A DNA stretch of 25,009 nt from Stephanodiscus triporus (GCA_036939755.1 JALLAZ010000087.1:1-25009); one strand, 5' to 3'; counted from the first letter of the stretch, positions 1 to 8,425 are shown. The notes: a model not told the origin generated them from the sequence alone. Numbers and translations: made by a program.

Positions 1-31
1 TAGTTGCTGTCGTGGGGACGCAGTGGAGGAC

Positions 32-373
32 TCAACAATCAAACGGGTCAAATGGGATTTCTTTGTTGCCGCTGACGTTAAACTGCACCCTTGGAGGTGC
101 GTCAGACTGCACCCTTGGAGGTGCCTCAATCTTCACCCTTGAAGTTGCCTCAAACTGCACCCTTGGAGCTTGGAGTGGTAATTGGTGCCCAGGTCGGAGC
201 GCGTCGGTAAGTCCTTTGATCGCATCGATTTGTGTGTCACCGCCAAGCTTTTTGCTGCCTTTGATGGCATGTGAGAGATCTTGGATTGCGTTGATTACCA
301 GATCCTCAGTCGTCAATGTTGGCTGCATGATGTGCTTGTGTTTGAAATAGACAGTGTCGGAGATTCGTTTTGA
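32..373 (-). pseudogene. copia polyprotein linker preceding reverse transcriptase
   Basis: In frame with the integrase tail (RISDTVYFKHKHIMQ), this stretch encodes TTEDLVINAIQDLSHAIKG and then a Pro/Arg/Val-rich spacer with an 8-residue repeat (APPRVQSD / APPRVQFN types). It stops at TGA 32-34, just before the point where the RT domain should begin. Such spacers are poorly conserved; its identity rests on its position and on the preceding integrase. Confidence 0.6.
82..170 (-). repeat. 24-bp tandem repeat, about 3.7 copies, inside the copia linker
   Basis: Units begin at 82, 106, 130 and 154, with consensus actgcacccttggaggtgcc followed by tcaa. The first two are nearly identical, the third is diverged and the fourth is truncated. 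Because 24 is a multiple of three, the array preserves the minus-strand frame and encodes the 8-residue unit APPRVQxx. Confidence 0.85.
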
Positions 374-1077
374 TCATGTGGCCTTGACAAAGATGACATG
401 ACATCTGTAGTGATCCGGGGACGTCTTGAGGTACCAGCCGTCACTTGAATGCTCACCCCATGACTTGCGTCTGTTTGGCTTGATGTGAAATTGTACGGCA
501 CAGCCCATGGGAGCGAGCGGCATGTGATTGTAATCAAAGTTGCCGTGATGGTAAGCATATGCCGATACATTGGGTGCCACATGTGATTGACGGAGGAGAT
601 TCAGGGTAAGGACAATTTGCGGGACCAACTCATGCCACTGATGGATTGGGAAGTCGTCCGATACGCCGCCAAAGTTGAAATAAAATGGCCCTTGTAAGTT
701 TGTATCGCCCGCTCCGCAATGTTTCGCCTGTGCATGTCCGCGGGTGTTTTCTCAACTCGACAACCATTGGCCCGAATTGCATCTAAGAATTCCGCAGGTG
801 CTTCGTTGTCGAGAATGTGCCAATCAGGGCAGATGACCCCCGTTGCCATCCATTGGGCATAGATCCGTTTGTAGGCCTTGGTGAGTTCTTTTGCTGATCT
901 TGATTTCATGGGCTTGGCGTCAATATAATTACCGTCTAATTCAACAGCCATGGAAGTGATCGGGAAACGGCTGGGCTGATCGGTGTACATGGCCTTCTTG
1001 GTCATGTCCAACACCCGTAAGTAGACATCTTTGAGTTTAACTCCCGGTGTTGGCTTTGCAAAGCCGACCTGAAGCAT
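374..1077 (-). pseudogene. copia integrase remnant (core plus C-terminal part)
   Basis: The frame 1077-601 carries the retroviral integrase core. Candidate DDE residues are all visible: D in VELDGNYI, D in WHILDNEAP and E in RRNIAERAIQTYKGHF. The protein then shifts frame near 620 and continues as LNLLRQSHVAPNVSAYAYHH, then GNFDYNHMPLAPMG and SSDGWYLKTSPDHYRC, the typical copia integrase C-terminal wording, down to about 374. The catalytic acids therefore survive, but the domain is split by at least one frameshift. Another break separates it from the preceding protease frame at about 1110. Confidence 0.75.
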
Positions 1078-1115
1078 CGCATCTTCGTCAATTACTTTGT
1101 CGATCTAACACCTTG

Positions 1116-1712
1116 TCATGATTGCTTTATGTGTCCCTTCTGAGTTTCGTCCGACTTTGGAAAGAACTTGTTGACATTGTCGGCTGTCATACCGGGGAAG
1201 GTGATGAGATTTTTGTGGCGAATTGCATTGAGGAGTGTTGCCTTTGGTGGGAATCCAAGTGCGGCATGACCAAATCGAATGACCTCTTTTGTCGAAGGTA
1301 ATTCATAGACATTCATGGCCTTTTCCTCCGCGAGGGGTACCGTCCATAATCCTCCGTTGTCCCGCCGCCCTTGGAGCAGCGGTGGTTTGTTAATGACGAG
1401 TTCAAAGCTGTCGTTATCATGTACAGTAGCACCTTGAAGGTAAGGATGGACAATTGTTGTGTAGCCCTGATCTGCCAATTGTTTGATGCTCATTAGTGCT
1501 TTTGTTGACATTTCAGGTATGACGGTTGCTTCCCGAGCTCCAGCTGTGAGTTGAGTGAGAGGCAGGAGGGCTGTGTTCATTGCTTTCATGAAGTGACCAT
1601 TCGCGGTGGCAACAACTGATTTGCATGATGGACCGGTGAGTCTGAGTCCATCTGCTGATTTGACAAAATTGCTCGTTGCGCCCGAGTCTAACATTGCTTC
1701 CTGGATGGCTCA
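1116..1712 (-). pseudogene. copia aspartic protease and GAG-pre-integrase remnant
   Basis: The frame from 1694 reads MLDSGATSNFV, the D-S/T-G-A active site of retropepsins, followed by the usual ...ATANGHFMKA... strand. The later part (ELPSTKEVIRFGHAALGFPPKATLLNAIR...) is the GAG-pre-integrase region that precedes the integrase core. The expected HxxxxH-C-C zinc site is not complete: GHAALGFP stands where a LHAALGHP-like string is usual, so one His appears lost. The codons upstream of the Met (AIQEA) are in frame but preceded by a TGA at 1710-1712, so the protease is cut off from gag. It would process the polyprotein in an intact element. Confidence 0.75.
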
Positions 1713-2027
1713 AACCTCTTGAATGGCGTCATCAATGATGTGATCCTCGGCTCGGCGATCGTCCTTGATGGCTTTCCATTTTTCGAGCCGTCGCGTCCAC
1801 TTGGATGAGGGATGGGGGCTGACGTCTGATGCAACAATCAATTGGGCATGTGGTTTGAATGATGCGCTTTTGATTGGGTCAGGTGGAGGTGATGGAGAGA
1901 TGGGCCCAGCAGCGGTAACCAGGTAAGAGAAACCTTTAGTTATGGATTTCTATCTTATCCGGCTACCATTGCTCGGTGGGCTCATCCTCCGGACACAGTC
2001 AAGCAACGGTCTTGGTGGACTTCCAGT

Positions 2028-3055
2028 TCAACGGCCTGAGTGCCTTGTTGGCATCAAGTTCCAACACTTGTCGTGGTTGGCGTGCTTCTTGCTGAAGTGG
2101 GGGCATTCGACTCGAGGTTGAGGGGGCGTCTTGGGTGTCTTGGGTGGAGTGACGACGGGCGCAGTGGGTGCCTGAGCGGATAGGAGCTTTTCGAACATGG
2201 CCATCATGTTTTTCATCTGCTCCGCATTTTGTGCATGAAGCACATTAGCCACTTCAGCAATGACCATGGCTTGAGCCTCGGCGTCCGAAATTTTGTCCTC
2301 TGTCGCCACATTCGCGATGCCTTTTCTGACAGATCCAGCGGTCGACCTGTTACGTTTGACCATCTTGGTGAATTCAATTTGAATGTATACCCAGAAGTTG
2401 CCAAAGGTCTTGTCGGCCGTAGGCTTTGGTAAGTCAATACAGCGTACGAGAGGCGCAACTCGGGTTGCTTGGGGATGCTGTGGCGTTCCAACTGACGCTC
2501 ATATTTGTCTGCTCGTGTAAACATTGTGACTGGTGCTTCCATTCCGTCCCATGGTTCCAACATCTTGGTGTTGAGATCAGTGATGTCGAGGTCATCCAAA
2601 TCTCCTCCGGCGTCATGCAGTAGTTCGAGGAGTTCCAGTGGCGACACGACTTGGTAGCCAATGTCTTCGTCGTGCTTCTCGGAGACCCATTCTTCGTCGA
2701 CTGCTTTGACAATGGCTTGACGAGCCCATGATTCGCATGCCATGTAAGTTTCAACCTCAATGACTTCTGCTATGTTTTCCATGACTTGTTGTTTGCAAAT
2801 CTTCTTGTCGTCATCTGCGGTTGCTGGGTATGCTCCAGGATTGATTGGTCGGTTGAGCTTGGTGCCTTTAGATGTACGACATATTGGCTTTCTGGGACTA
2901 CAATTCTGATGTGTCCTAGCGTCTAGCGCAGCGGTCAGTTGCATCGTGACCTTGTTGATGTCGTCATCCGTTGGTTGCCCGTCGATCTTGGTGATTTCAA
3001 ATGCTTGGAGAGCATTGAACACGTCCTGAAGGATGCCCATGATTGCTGTGAACAA
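2028..3055 (-). pseudogene. copia gag remnant with damaged zinc knuckle
   Basis: The frame opening at 3055 (MFTAIMGILQ...) runs to about 2434 and contains the gag signature DKYERQLERHSIPKQPELRL. The family-like sequence then continues in another frame (FGNFWVYIQIEFTKMVKRNR, then SVRKGIANV...) down to 2028, showing a frameshift near 2434 and probably a small deletion. The zinc-knuckle region reads CPHFSKKHANHDKCW, where diatom copia gags normally have a second Cys (CPHC); here it is Phe. Just after CW, near 2055, another one-base shift takes the frame off the expected LELDANKALRP wording, which is found in the neighbouring frame. From 2027 to 1713 there is a Pro/Ser-rich gag-protease spacer with no intact frame. 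Confidence 0.75.
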
Positions 3056-3083
3056 ATGCCTTTGGTTTTTGTCTTTGATTCGG

Positions 3084-3145
3084 ATTAGTTACGATTGCTA
3101 GACAGCGGCAAAAGGATCAGTGTGGGTAAATAGATCGTAACTAAT
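3084..3145. repeat. 12-bp perfect inverted repeat around the leader/LTR junction
   Basis: attagttacgat at 3084-3095 is matched by atcgtaactaat at 3134-3145, with a 38-nt loop. It straddles the proposed inner LTR edge and could form a hairpin in the element's leader RNA. The function is unknown. Confidence 0.6.
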
Positions 3146-3352
3146 TAATGAGCAATTGTGCTACTCTTCACTTTTGCAAACTGTGAAAACTCAAAACTCG
3201 AAAGTGGGAATTTTAAATTCTCACTCCTCGCAGCACTCTCTACTGGCTACTTATGTGACTTGTACGCAGAACATGTCTAACAGAAGCACCGACTGAATTC
3301 ATTCAGGGGGTCCAACCCACCGTTAAGCATAAAGTATTTGTGATCACAAACA
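3121..3352 (-). repeat. probable 5' LTR of the copia element
   Basis: Between the gag start (3055) and the tRNA gene lies non-coding, AT-richer sequence. On the minus strand it could begin TGTTTGTGATCAC at 3352 and end TTTACCCACA at 3121, which gives TG...CA ends and a length of about 230 bp. The outer end contains a 14-bp palindrome (3337-3350, tttgtgatcacaaa). The second LTR is outside the window, so neither the LTR identity nor a target-site duplication can be confirmed. I see no clear TGG-type primer-binding site just inside it. Confidence 0.3.
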
Positions 3353-3408
3353 TTTTAATTTTGGGAACGCACCACTGTCTGGCGACAGAAGATGGTGGAT
3401 TGTTTCAC

Positions 3409-3420
3409 AAAAAATAAAAA
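3409..3420 (-). terminator. Pol III terminator of tRNA-Tyr
   Basis: On the gene strand the tRNA is followed directly by TTTTTATTTTTT, two T-runs that fit RNA polymerase III termination. Confidence 0.8.
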
Positions 3421-3512
3421 TCTCGCGAACCGGAATTGAACCAGTGACCGACGGATGACTCTGAGGCGTATGCCACTACAGTCCGCCGCTCTGCCAACTG
3501 AGCTATCGCGAG
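3421..3512 (-). tRNA. tRNA-Tyr (anticodon GTA) with a 19-nt intron
   Basis: On the minus strand the cloverleaf closes fully: acceptor CTCGCGA/TCGCGAG with discriminator A, then TA, D-arm GCTC...GAGC, anticodon stem GCGGA/TCCGT with one G-T pair, loop CTGTAGA with anticodon GTA, T-arm ACTGG-TTCAATT-CCGGT. The B box GGTTCAATTCC and an A box TAGCTCAGTTGG are present. The intron, 3475-3457 (tggcatacgcctcagagtc on the gene strand), sits between positions 37 and 38, the canonical place in eukaryotic nuclear tRNA-Tyr genes. Mature length is 73 nt without CCA. CCA is not encoded, as expected for a nuclear gene. Confidence 0.95.
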
Positions 3513-3540
3513 ATCTTTCAGAGCAAAATATTTTATTGCC

Positions 3541-3548
3541 TATATAAA
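3541..3548. promoter_or_regulatory. TATA-like element between tRNA-Tyr and the MDR gene
   Basis: tatataaa lies about 29-36 nt upstream of the tRNA 5' end, where plant and algal tRNA genes often carry a TATA-like box. It is also about 200 bp upstream of the divergent MDR gene start at 3746, so it could serve either or both. Position and sequence are the only evidence. Confidence 0.35.
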
Positions 3549-3738
3549 CTGTCAGATAAGTCGATGAGAGAGATGAGAACTCCAGGCAGCGGAACGTAGG
3601 TAACACAGCCAAGCCTTGTTGAAGACGGTATGGGCTTTAGCTGTGCAGTTGGTTGGTTCAACCCTTATTATTTATCCTTGCCATGCAACCAACGCCACTC
3701 GCACCTCACCACTCGCCACGTTTCTCGGACGCAATAAT

Positions 3739-3813
3739 ATGAAAGATGAAAGCAATTCAAGTTCACCAGTTCATGGACCTACCATCCTCCCTCCAGGAGG
3801 ACGGAAAAGTTGA
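3739..3813 (+). other. short overlapping upstream ORF before the MDR gene
   Basis: An out-of-frame ATG at 3739 lies 7 nt before the MDR start at 3746 and opens a 24-codon frame (MKDESNSSSPVHG...) that overlaps the main coding region. If it is in the mRNA, ribosomes must scan past it. Confidence 0.35.
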
Positions 3814-4804
3814 TGCCCTCCTTTCAATGAACAACGACTTACCGAAGCCGGATCTTCTCAAGAAGAATCAAATGCTCGTTCGAGTTCTAGCTTGCAGCCT
3901 TTCGCCGGGTGACGTCATAATGGTTCAGGGAAACATGGTCTTCATGCACCAGCCCTTTCCTTTCATCCCCGGGATGGACATTTGCGGCGAGATAGTCGAC
4001 AGGAACGGCTCCGCCAACTTCAAGAACGGCGATATCGTGGTCGCTTCCAACGGACTGATCCCCATCGGTGGCATGGCCGAATACATGGTCATCGATGAGG
4101 GCGAAGCTGTTATCTTACCCCCATGTGTGTCCAAGGAGCAGGGCGCTTCCAGCAGTAGCGCCGTCACTGCTCGCAATGCGATCATGGATCACGTCAAGGA
4201 AGGGGATAGGGTATTGATTTTGGGCGGAAGTGGTGGCGTCGGAAGTGCGGCCATCCAAATAGCTAAAACTCACGCCAAAGCTTCCTTCGTTGCGGCTACC
4301 TCTACGCAACTCGACTTGTGCAAAGAGCTCGGAGCGGATCAAGTCATCAACTACAAAAACGTGGATTGGTGGACGGTGGATGAATACCAACAGGAAAAGT
4401 TTGATGTCATCATCGATACTGTCGGCGGTGGCAACTACTATGGACGCGCCGAGAAAGTACTGAAGACGGCTAAAAAAGGGGGGACTTTCGTGGCAGTGGC
4501 TGGCGATGATCCCCAGCCTGACTGTAGGACGGCCTGGAAAGTGATCAAGTTTTTCGGCAACATGTTGAAGAATATGATCTACACAACGCTGAAGACGAGG
4601 ACACTCCCGAATTACGTCCCTCTCTGGCCACATGATCTAGCAAAGAGTAGGAAGGAGGTGTTGGAGTGGATGGAGCAAGGTACGCTGACAATCAAGCTGG
4701 ATGGCGATCCCTTGCCGTTCACCATGGCAGGAGTTCGTCAAGCTTTTATCACGGTTAGTAGTCACCATGCTCATGGAAAGGTGGTTGTAAAGATAGCAGA
4801 ATAA
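3746..4804 (+). CDS. quinone oxidoreductase-like, zinc-free MDR-family NADPH oxidoreductase
   Basis: This 352-residue intronless protein has the full medium-chain dehydrogenase/reductase layout. The N-terminal GroES-like domain has SLSPGDV and FIPGMDICGEI, the wording of the quinone oxidoreductase branch. The Rossmann domain begins with LGGSGGVGSAAIQIA near residues 158-172, where the GGVG turn binds NAD(P)H, followed by ELGADQVINYK. The catalytic-zinc Cys/His set of alcohol dehydrogenases is not seen, which favours the QOR or enoyl-reductase-like side. It would reduce a quinone or enone with NADPH; the substrate cannot be read from the sequence. MKAIQV is a usual family start, which decides for 3746 over the ATG 7 nt earlier. 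No targeting peptide is obvious, so a cytosolic location is likely. Confidence 0.9.
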   Translation: MKAIQVHQFMDLPSSLQEDGKVDALLSMNNDLPKPDLLKKNQMLVRVLACSLSPGDVIMVQGNMVFMHQPFPFIPGMDICGEIVDRNGSANFKNGDIVVASNGLIPIGGMAEYMVIDEGEAVILPPCVSKEQGASSSSAVTARNAIMDHVKEGDRVLILGGSGGVGSAAIQIAKTHAKASFVAATSTQLDLCKELGADQVINYKNVDWWTVDEYQQEKFDVIIDTVGGGNYYGRAEKVLKTAKKGGTFVAVAGDDPQPDCRTAWKVIKFFGNMLKNMIYTTLKTRTLPNYVPLWPHDLAKSRKEVLEWMEQGTLTIKLDGDPLPFTMAGVRQAFITVSSHHAHGKVVVKIAE

Positions 4805-5134
4805 AGTCCTCGAGAGCTCTCGAGAGTCTCAAAAGGTTATGGTTCAGCATAACTTATAAGGAGTAATCACGACTATAATAGCCCATGAATGCATAACAGG
4901 TCATGTTCCCTCAAGCCAACTCAAGTCAATTTTCCCACTTGACTGCCATTCTCCTAGACAGAGGAAAACAAAGATGCCAGTATTTGCTCTAGATCCCGTT
5001 ATTGCTCAAACAGACTGCAGAAGATTATGGATGCACGGATTACTTTAATTATTCCCTACCACCGTCCTCCACCGTCCTCCACCGTCCTCGTCCGACGACC
5101 GCAACGCACACTCGATTGCATTAAAAGACAAAAA
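4805..5134. other. convergent 3' region with a 10-bp direct repeat
   Basis: This stretch lies between the MDR and PSMD9 stop codons and holds no credible gene. Besides the palindrome at 4809-4824, it has three direct copies of accgtcctcc at 5061-5090, the last ending in g. The rest is AT-rich and presumably consists of two facing 3' UTRs. Confidence 0.6.
4809..4824. repeat. 16-bp perfect palindrome just after the MDR stop codon
   Basis: ctcgagagctctcgag starts 5 nt after the TAA. It contains two XhoI-type CTCGAG hexamers around GAGCTC and could fold as a hairpin in the 3' UTR. Confidence 0.7.
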
Positions 5135-6291
5135 TCAATTGCTGTACGGCCGAATGTGACAACCCAGCAATCCCCGTCCGCCCCACGGACGCGGTCGAAG
5201 CTCGACGACCTCCGTCTTGGTCAACTCCGCGAATCCGCCCAATTCGGACGTCTTCCTTCGCACGACGATGGAAATGGACTTGTTCTCACTCGCCGCTAAC
5301 GGCAGGAGTTCCGCGATAGCCCGGAATTCCCGATGATTGGTGCTGTCGACATCACCGAACCGTAGCAGGACGTCGTTCTCTTTGATGCCCGCCTCGGACG
5401 CGGGCGAGTCGGGCGAAACCTCGTCGATGATCGCAAATGGGGTGGCGGCGAGTTCCGGAAATGAGACCCCATGTTGTCCCTGTTGTTGTTGTTGTTGTCG
5501 TCGTCGAGCAGAATCGTCGCTTTCATCGATCGCATCATTCCCGCTTGCTGTGGCGTCAGTAGTACCGCCGACGGGACGAACGGCCGGGCCGACGGCGAGA
5601 TTCGACGCCAGTGCGGCGCTAGACGAGGCACTCAGGTCGTCGAACGACCTCGTCTCGCCATTCTTGACGCCAGCGACGCTTCCGTCCCACGATCTGACCA
5701 CCCATTTCCCTGTCTTGGGATCAAATTTCGGCTTCGGCTTGGGCGCAAGTCTCAATTTCAATTCCGCCTCGTCGTCCTCGGCAGTGGTGGCACTGGATTG
5801 CTTTTCCACACTACCCTTCGACAGAGTGGCGATCTCCATCAAGCCTAACTCTATCTTCTTCTCCAGCGCCCTGTGATCGGTTTGTATCTCCTTGAACCGC
5901 TTGCGAAGCGTTCGCGCCCGGTAGACGTCGATGTCGGCGCGAGGGTATCCCTCGGCGTCGACCAAGGGGGCGTCGATCCCGATCGGCGGTCCCTGCGAAC
6001 CAAAAAAAAGCAAGGCGATTTTGAACGACTAATCATTAGAACGAATATGACATATGACGACATTGCACATTAGCACCCAGGCGGCAGCGACAAAATAATT
6101 CCCCAGCCAGGCGTGTGGCTGTCTCAACAACTCACCCCGCTGGGCTGGTTGGCGGTTAGCTCCGAAACGATCGCCTCCGCCTCGCTCAAGAGGGACTTCT
6201 TCTGCGTATCCAGGGAAAGCAGCTCTCGACGCATCGATGCCAGGAGAGAAGAGCCGGACGATGACGGATCGGACGTGACCGCGGCTGCCAT
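5135..6291 (-). CDS. PSMD9: 26S proteasome assembly chaperone PSMD9/Nas2 (p27), one intron
   Basis: Exon 1 is 6291-6136 (52 codons), the intron 6135-5993 (143 nt, GTGAGT...CAG, phase 0) and exon 2 5992-5135, giving 337 residues. The N-terminal part is the Nas2 helical domain (MRRELLSLDTQKKSLLSEAE, then APLVDAEGYPRADIDVYRAR), which holds the family hallmark PLVD-EGYPR-D-D-Y. The C-terminal PDZ domain, about residues 234-330, reads FAIIDEVSPDSPASEAGI, then a G-rich LLGCHIRP end as in other PSMD9 proteins. In yeast and human this protein binds the Rpt5 ATPase tail and escorts base assembly in the cytosol. It is longer than the human protein (223) because of an acidic/Pro linker and a short poly-Gln tract near residue 220 between the two domains. 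The start is supported by an in-frame ATG in exon 1 and by family length. Confidence 0.93.
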
Positions 6292-6574
6292 GGTGAGTGG
6301 TGTGCTGTCGTCTCTCGCGCTCTCCCCACTTCTTGGGAAAATTGAACGACGCGGGAAGCTCTTTAGCTAGAGGTACGTACGTGGTAGGTATGTAGGTAGA
6401 TAAAATAATTTTAACCTCTAAAAAGCAACGTACGTTTTAATGTCGGATTCTCATAAAAAACACAAAACAAGACTTGCTGCCGAGCTCTCGCCGAACTAAG
6501 TCGGGTCTTTAGATCGGAAGTCTTCAAAGCTTCACAGGAAACAAAAATAAAACAACACCACCGCTCGAATAACG
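6292..6574. promoter_or_regulatory. divergent promoter, PSMD9 / WLSxAFKK repeat protein
   Basis: The 283-bp gap between two divergent starts must hold both promoters. It contains two CGTACGT-type palindromic motifs, gtacgtacgt at 6373-6382 and acgtacgt at 6428-6435, flanking an AT-rich centre, plus a GT-rich gtaggtatgtaggtag stretch. No canonical TATA is placed convincingly. Confidence 0.45.
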
Positions 6575-8074
6575 ATGGCGCTTTCGATCAACGCCGCCGT
6601 CGTCGCCAGTAATTGCGACGAGAACGAAGCACCACAGGTTAGCAAACGAAAATCCGAATCGAAATCTCTCTGGTGCAGCCACCGAGTGGCAACAACTTCC
6701 TCGATCGCCGCCCCCGCCGCCGCCGCCGCCGTCCATCGCGGTCCCCTATACGATTTGAAATCGATTCCCAAAGTGGAAGCGGCGATGACAATCACAGTGG
6801 CCGCTCCAACGGCATTCGCCGGTCCGTCCACGAGGCCGTCGATCCCGGTTCCTGCCCCCTCCGCTGCTAATCACTTCGGCGTCAAAAAATACAACCGATT
6901 CAAATCGCTGCAACTATCCAAGGACGAGATCGAGGCAACGGACGAGAAGCAGGCAACGGTAAACCAGCTGTCCGAGTGGCTCGCGAACGAGGCCGCGAAA
7001 AAGAATAAGAAGCCGCCGATCCACTCCTCAAATCACCCCGTGCGAATCCAGACCAAACCGCGCATCAAGAAGTCGGATGTAGAGGCCACCGATTCCAAGC
7101 GCGTGAGCGTCAAGACCCTGAGCTCGTGGATGTCCGACGATCCATTTGAGCAGAAGAAGCTCCGGACTGTGCGCACGGGGCGCAACGTCATTGCCAAGTC
7201 ACGTGTCTTCGAGAAGGAAATGGAAACGAGGGCGGAAAGGGAGTGCGACATCAGGGCGGGGAGCGTCGAGGAACGGACGGCGTGGCTCAGCGGGGCGTTC
7301 AAACACGAGGTAGACGAGAATAATGCGGAGGCGCCGACGCAGGAGAAGAATGTCGTTCGACCGTACCAGTCCAAGCCGAAGAGGGATGAAATGCGGATCG
7401 AGGAGAACGAGTTGAAGAGTGTGAGGGACAAGAAGGAATGGCTCAGCAAAGCGTTCAAGAAGCAGAGTGAGGGCGCAGCAATTCACCAGACCAAATCGTT
7501 TGAGGAACAGCATCACTCCTGTGGGGGCGGGACGCCCGCCGTTCACCAGACCAAGTCATTCGGAACGAAGAACGACGACACCGCGCATAGCATTGCGAAG
7601 TCCGTCACGGAAGATGTCTTGTCCCTTCCAACGATCAACCAAAGTATGAGCTTTGACGGAATCGGAAGGCCATCAACTCTCAATGCGTTCGAGAGACCAA
7701 ACGTTGTGCGATTGTATCAAAGAGACGATGACGAGGAAGAGTTGCGCCCGGAGGAGGCGTTTAAGTCCGTGCACGACAAGCAGACGTGGCTGTCAAGCGC
7801 CTTCAAAAAGCCGATAGGCGGCGTTGGTGGCTGCCGACACGGATCGTTGGCGGGGGCGAAAGAAAACTTTCCTAAACAGCCGAACGGACGTGGGCAGATG
7901 GTCCACTCGGTAGATTCCGACAAGGACTCGATCGTGGACGGGGCAGCGGACCCTCTTTCAGCGAAACTAATGACTGATACTGATAGTAAATTGCACGCGC
8001 TAGGCATTGATGACACGGACAAAATGTCTGTGGCCGATCGTGCTAAGTGGCTCAAGGGTGCATTCAAGAAGTAG
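6575..8074 (+). CDS. hypothetical repeat protein with WLSxAFKK and xHQTKSF boxes
   Basis: This 499-residue intronless protein belongs to no family I recognise. It has no clear signal peptide or membrane span, is rich in Lys/Glu/Ser, and is probably disordered with short helical boxes. One box recurs about six times: QLSEWLANE (about residue 134), TLSSWMSDD (183), RTAWLSGAFKHE (236), KKEWLSKAFKKQ (288), KQTWLSSAFKKP (404) and RAKWLKGAFKK at the very C-terminus. The later boxes are preceded by a VVRPYQ or VVRLYQ string and an acidic stretch ending SVxDK. A second motif appears three times between them: IHQTKSF (about 303), VHQTKSF (323) and INQSMSF (354). Regular basic/aromatic boxes suggest a scaffold or multivalent binding protein; that is inference. 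It shares a divergent promoter with PSMD9. Confidence 0.75.
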   Translation: MALSINAAVVASNCDENEAPQVSKRKSESKSLWCSHRVATTSSIAAPAAAAAVHRGPLYDLKSIPKVEAAMTITVAAPTAFAGPSTRPSIPVPAPSAANHFGVKKYNRFKSLQLSKDEIEATDEKQATVNQLSEWLANEAAKKNKKPPIHSSNHPVRIQTKPRIKKSDVEATDSKRVSVKTLSSWMSDDPFEQKKLRTVRTGRNVIAKSRVFEKEMETRAERECDIRAGSVEERTAWLSGAFKHEVDENNAEAPTQEKNVVRPYQSKPKRDEMRIEENELKSVRDKKEWLSKAFKKQSEGAAIHQTKSFEEQHHSCGGGTPAVHQTKSFGTKNDDTAHSIAKSVTEDVLSLPTINQSMSFDGIGRPSTLNAFERPNVVRLYQRDDDEEELRPEEAFKSVHDKQTWLSSAFKKPIGGVGGCRHGSLAGAKENFPKQPNGRGQMVHSVDSDKDSIVDGAADPLSAKLMTDTDSKLHALGIDDTDKMSVADRAKWLKGAFKK

Positions 8075-8425
8075 AGCATTGAAGTATTCTTCTTTTGGTT
8101 TGTAAAGAAGGAATGTGTAGATGGATGTAGATAAGATGTTGTAACTTTGGGTACGATTAGAAAACAAGACATTTCGTTCAAACTCATGTGGGTATAAATT
8201 ATCATCCATACCAGGATGACAAATGCGAATCTGACTACAAGTAACCCGTTTCCCATTGAAGACTAAGCCCATCTGTCTTTCAGTGCCATAAAAGAAAGAG
8301 AACAACAGACGACAGGCTACTCCTGTCGCGAGGCACACTGGCGACAGCCTTGAGGAAGGTAGTTGCCATTCCATAAACCCCAGAATTTTGTTGAATAGAT
8401 GTAAGCACTTAAGTGACTCATTGCC
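8075..8425. other. convergent 3' region, no gene seen
   Basis: The region between the stops of the repeat protein (+) and the METTL7-like gene (-) is AT-rich. It has no conserved-looking frame, RNA gene or clear repeat. It presumably holds two 3' UTRs. Confidence 0.6.

Larger units (their letters stand above)
1..3352 (-). mobile_element. degenerate Ty1/copia LTR retrotransposon, 5' portion
   Basis: Read on the minus strand, the domains run in copia order: gag with a zinc-knuckle remnant (about 3055-2028), aspartic protease with DSGAT (about 1712 on), GAG-pre-integrase segment, integrase core and C-terminal part (1077-374), then the linker that precedes reverse transcriptase (373-32). Integrase before RT is what separates copia from gypsy. 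RT, RNase H and the 3' LTR would lie left of position 1. The reading frame is broken at several places (near 2434, near 2055, TGA at 1710-1712, near 620, TGA at 32-34), so this copy cannot encode a continuous polyprotein. The wording of the domains resembles the diatom CoDi-type copia elements; that lineage assignment is from memory. The right edge is set by a TG...CA-like end at 3352 and is uncertain. Confidence 0.85.

Noticed and set aside
5337..5876. Plus-strand frames of 179 and 125 codons
   Set aside because: They are antisense to PSMD9 exon 2, which has strong family evidence, and no domain is visible in them.
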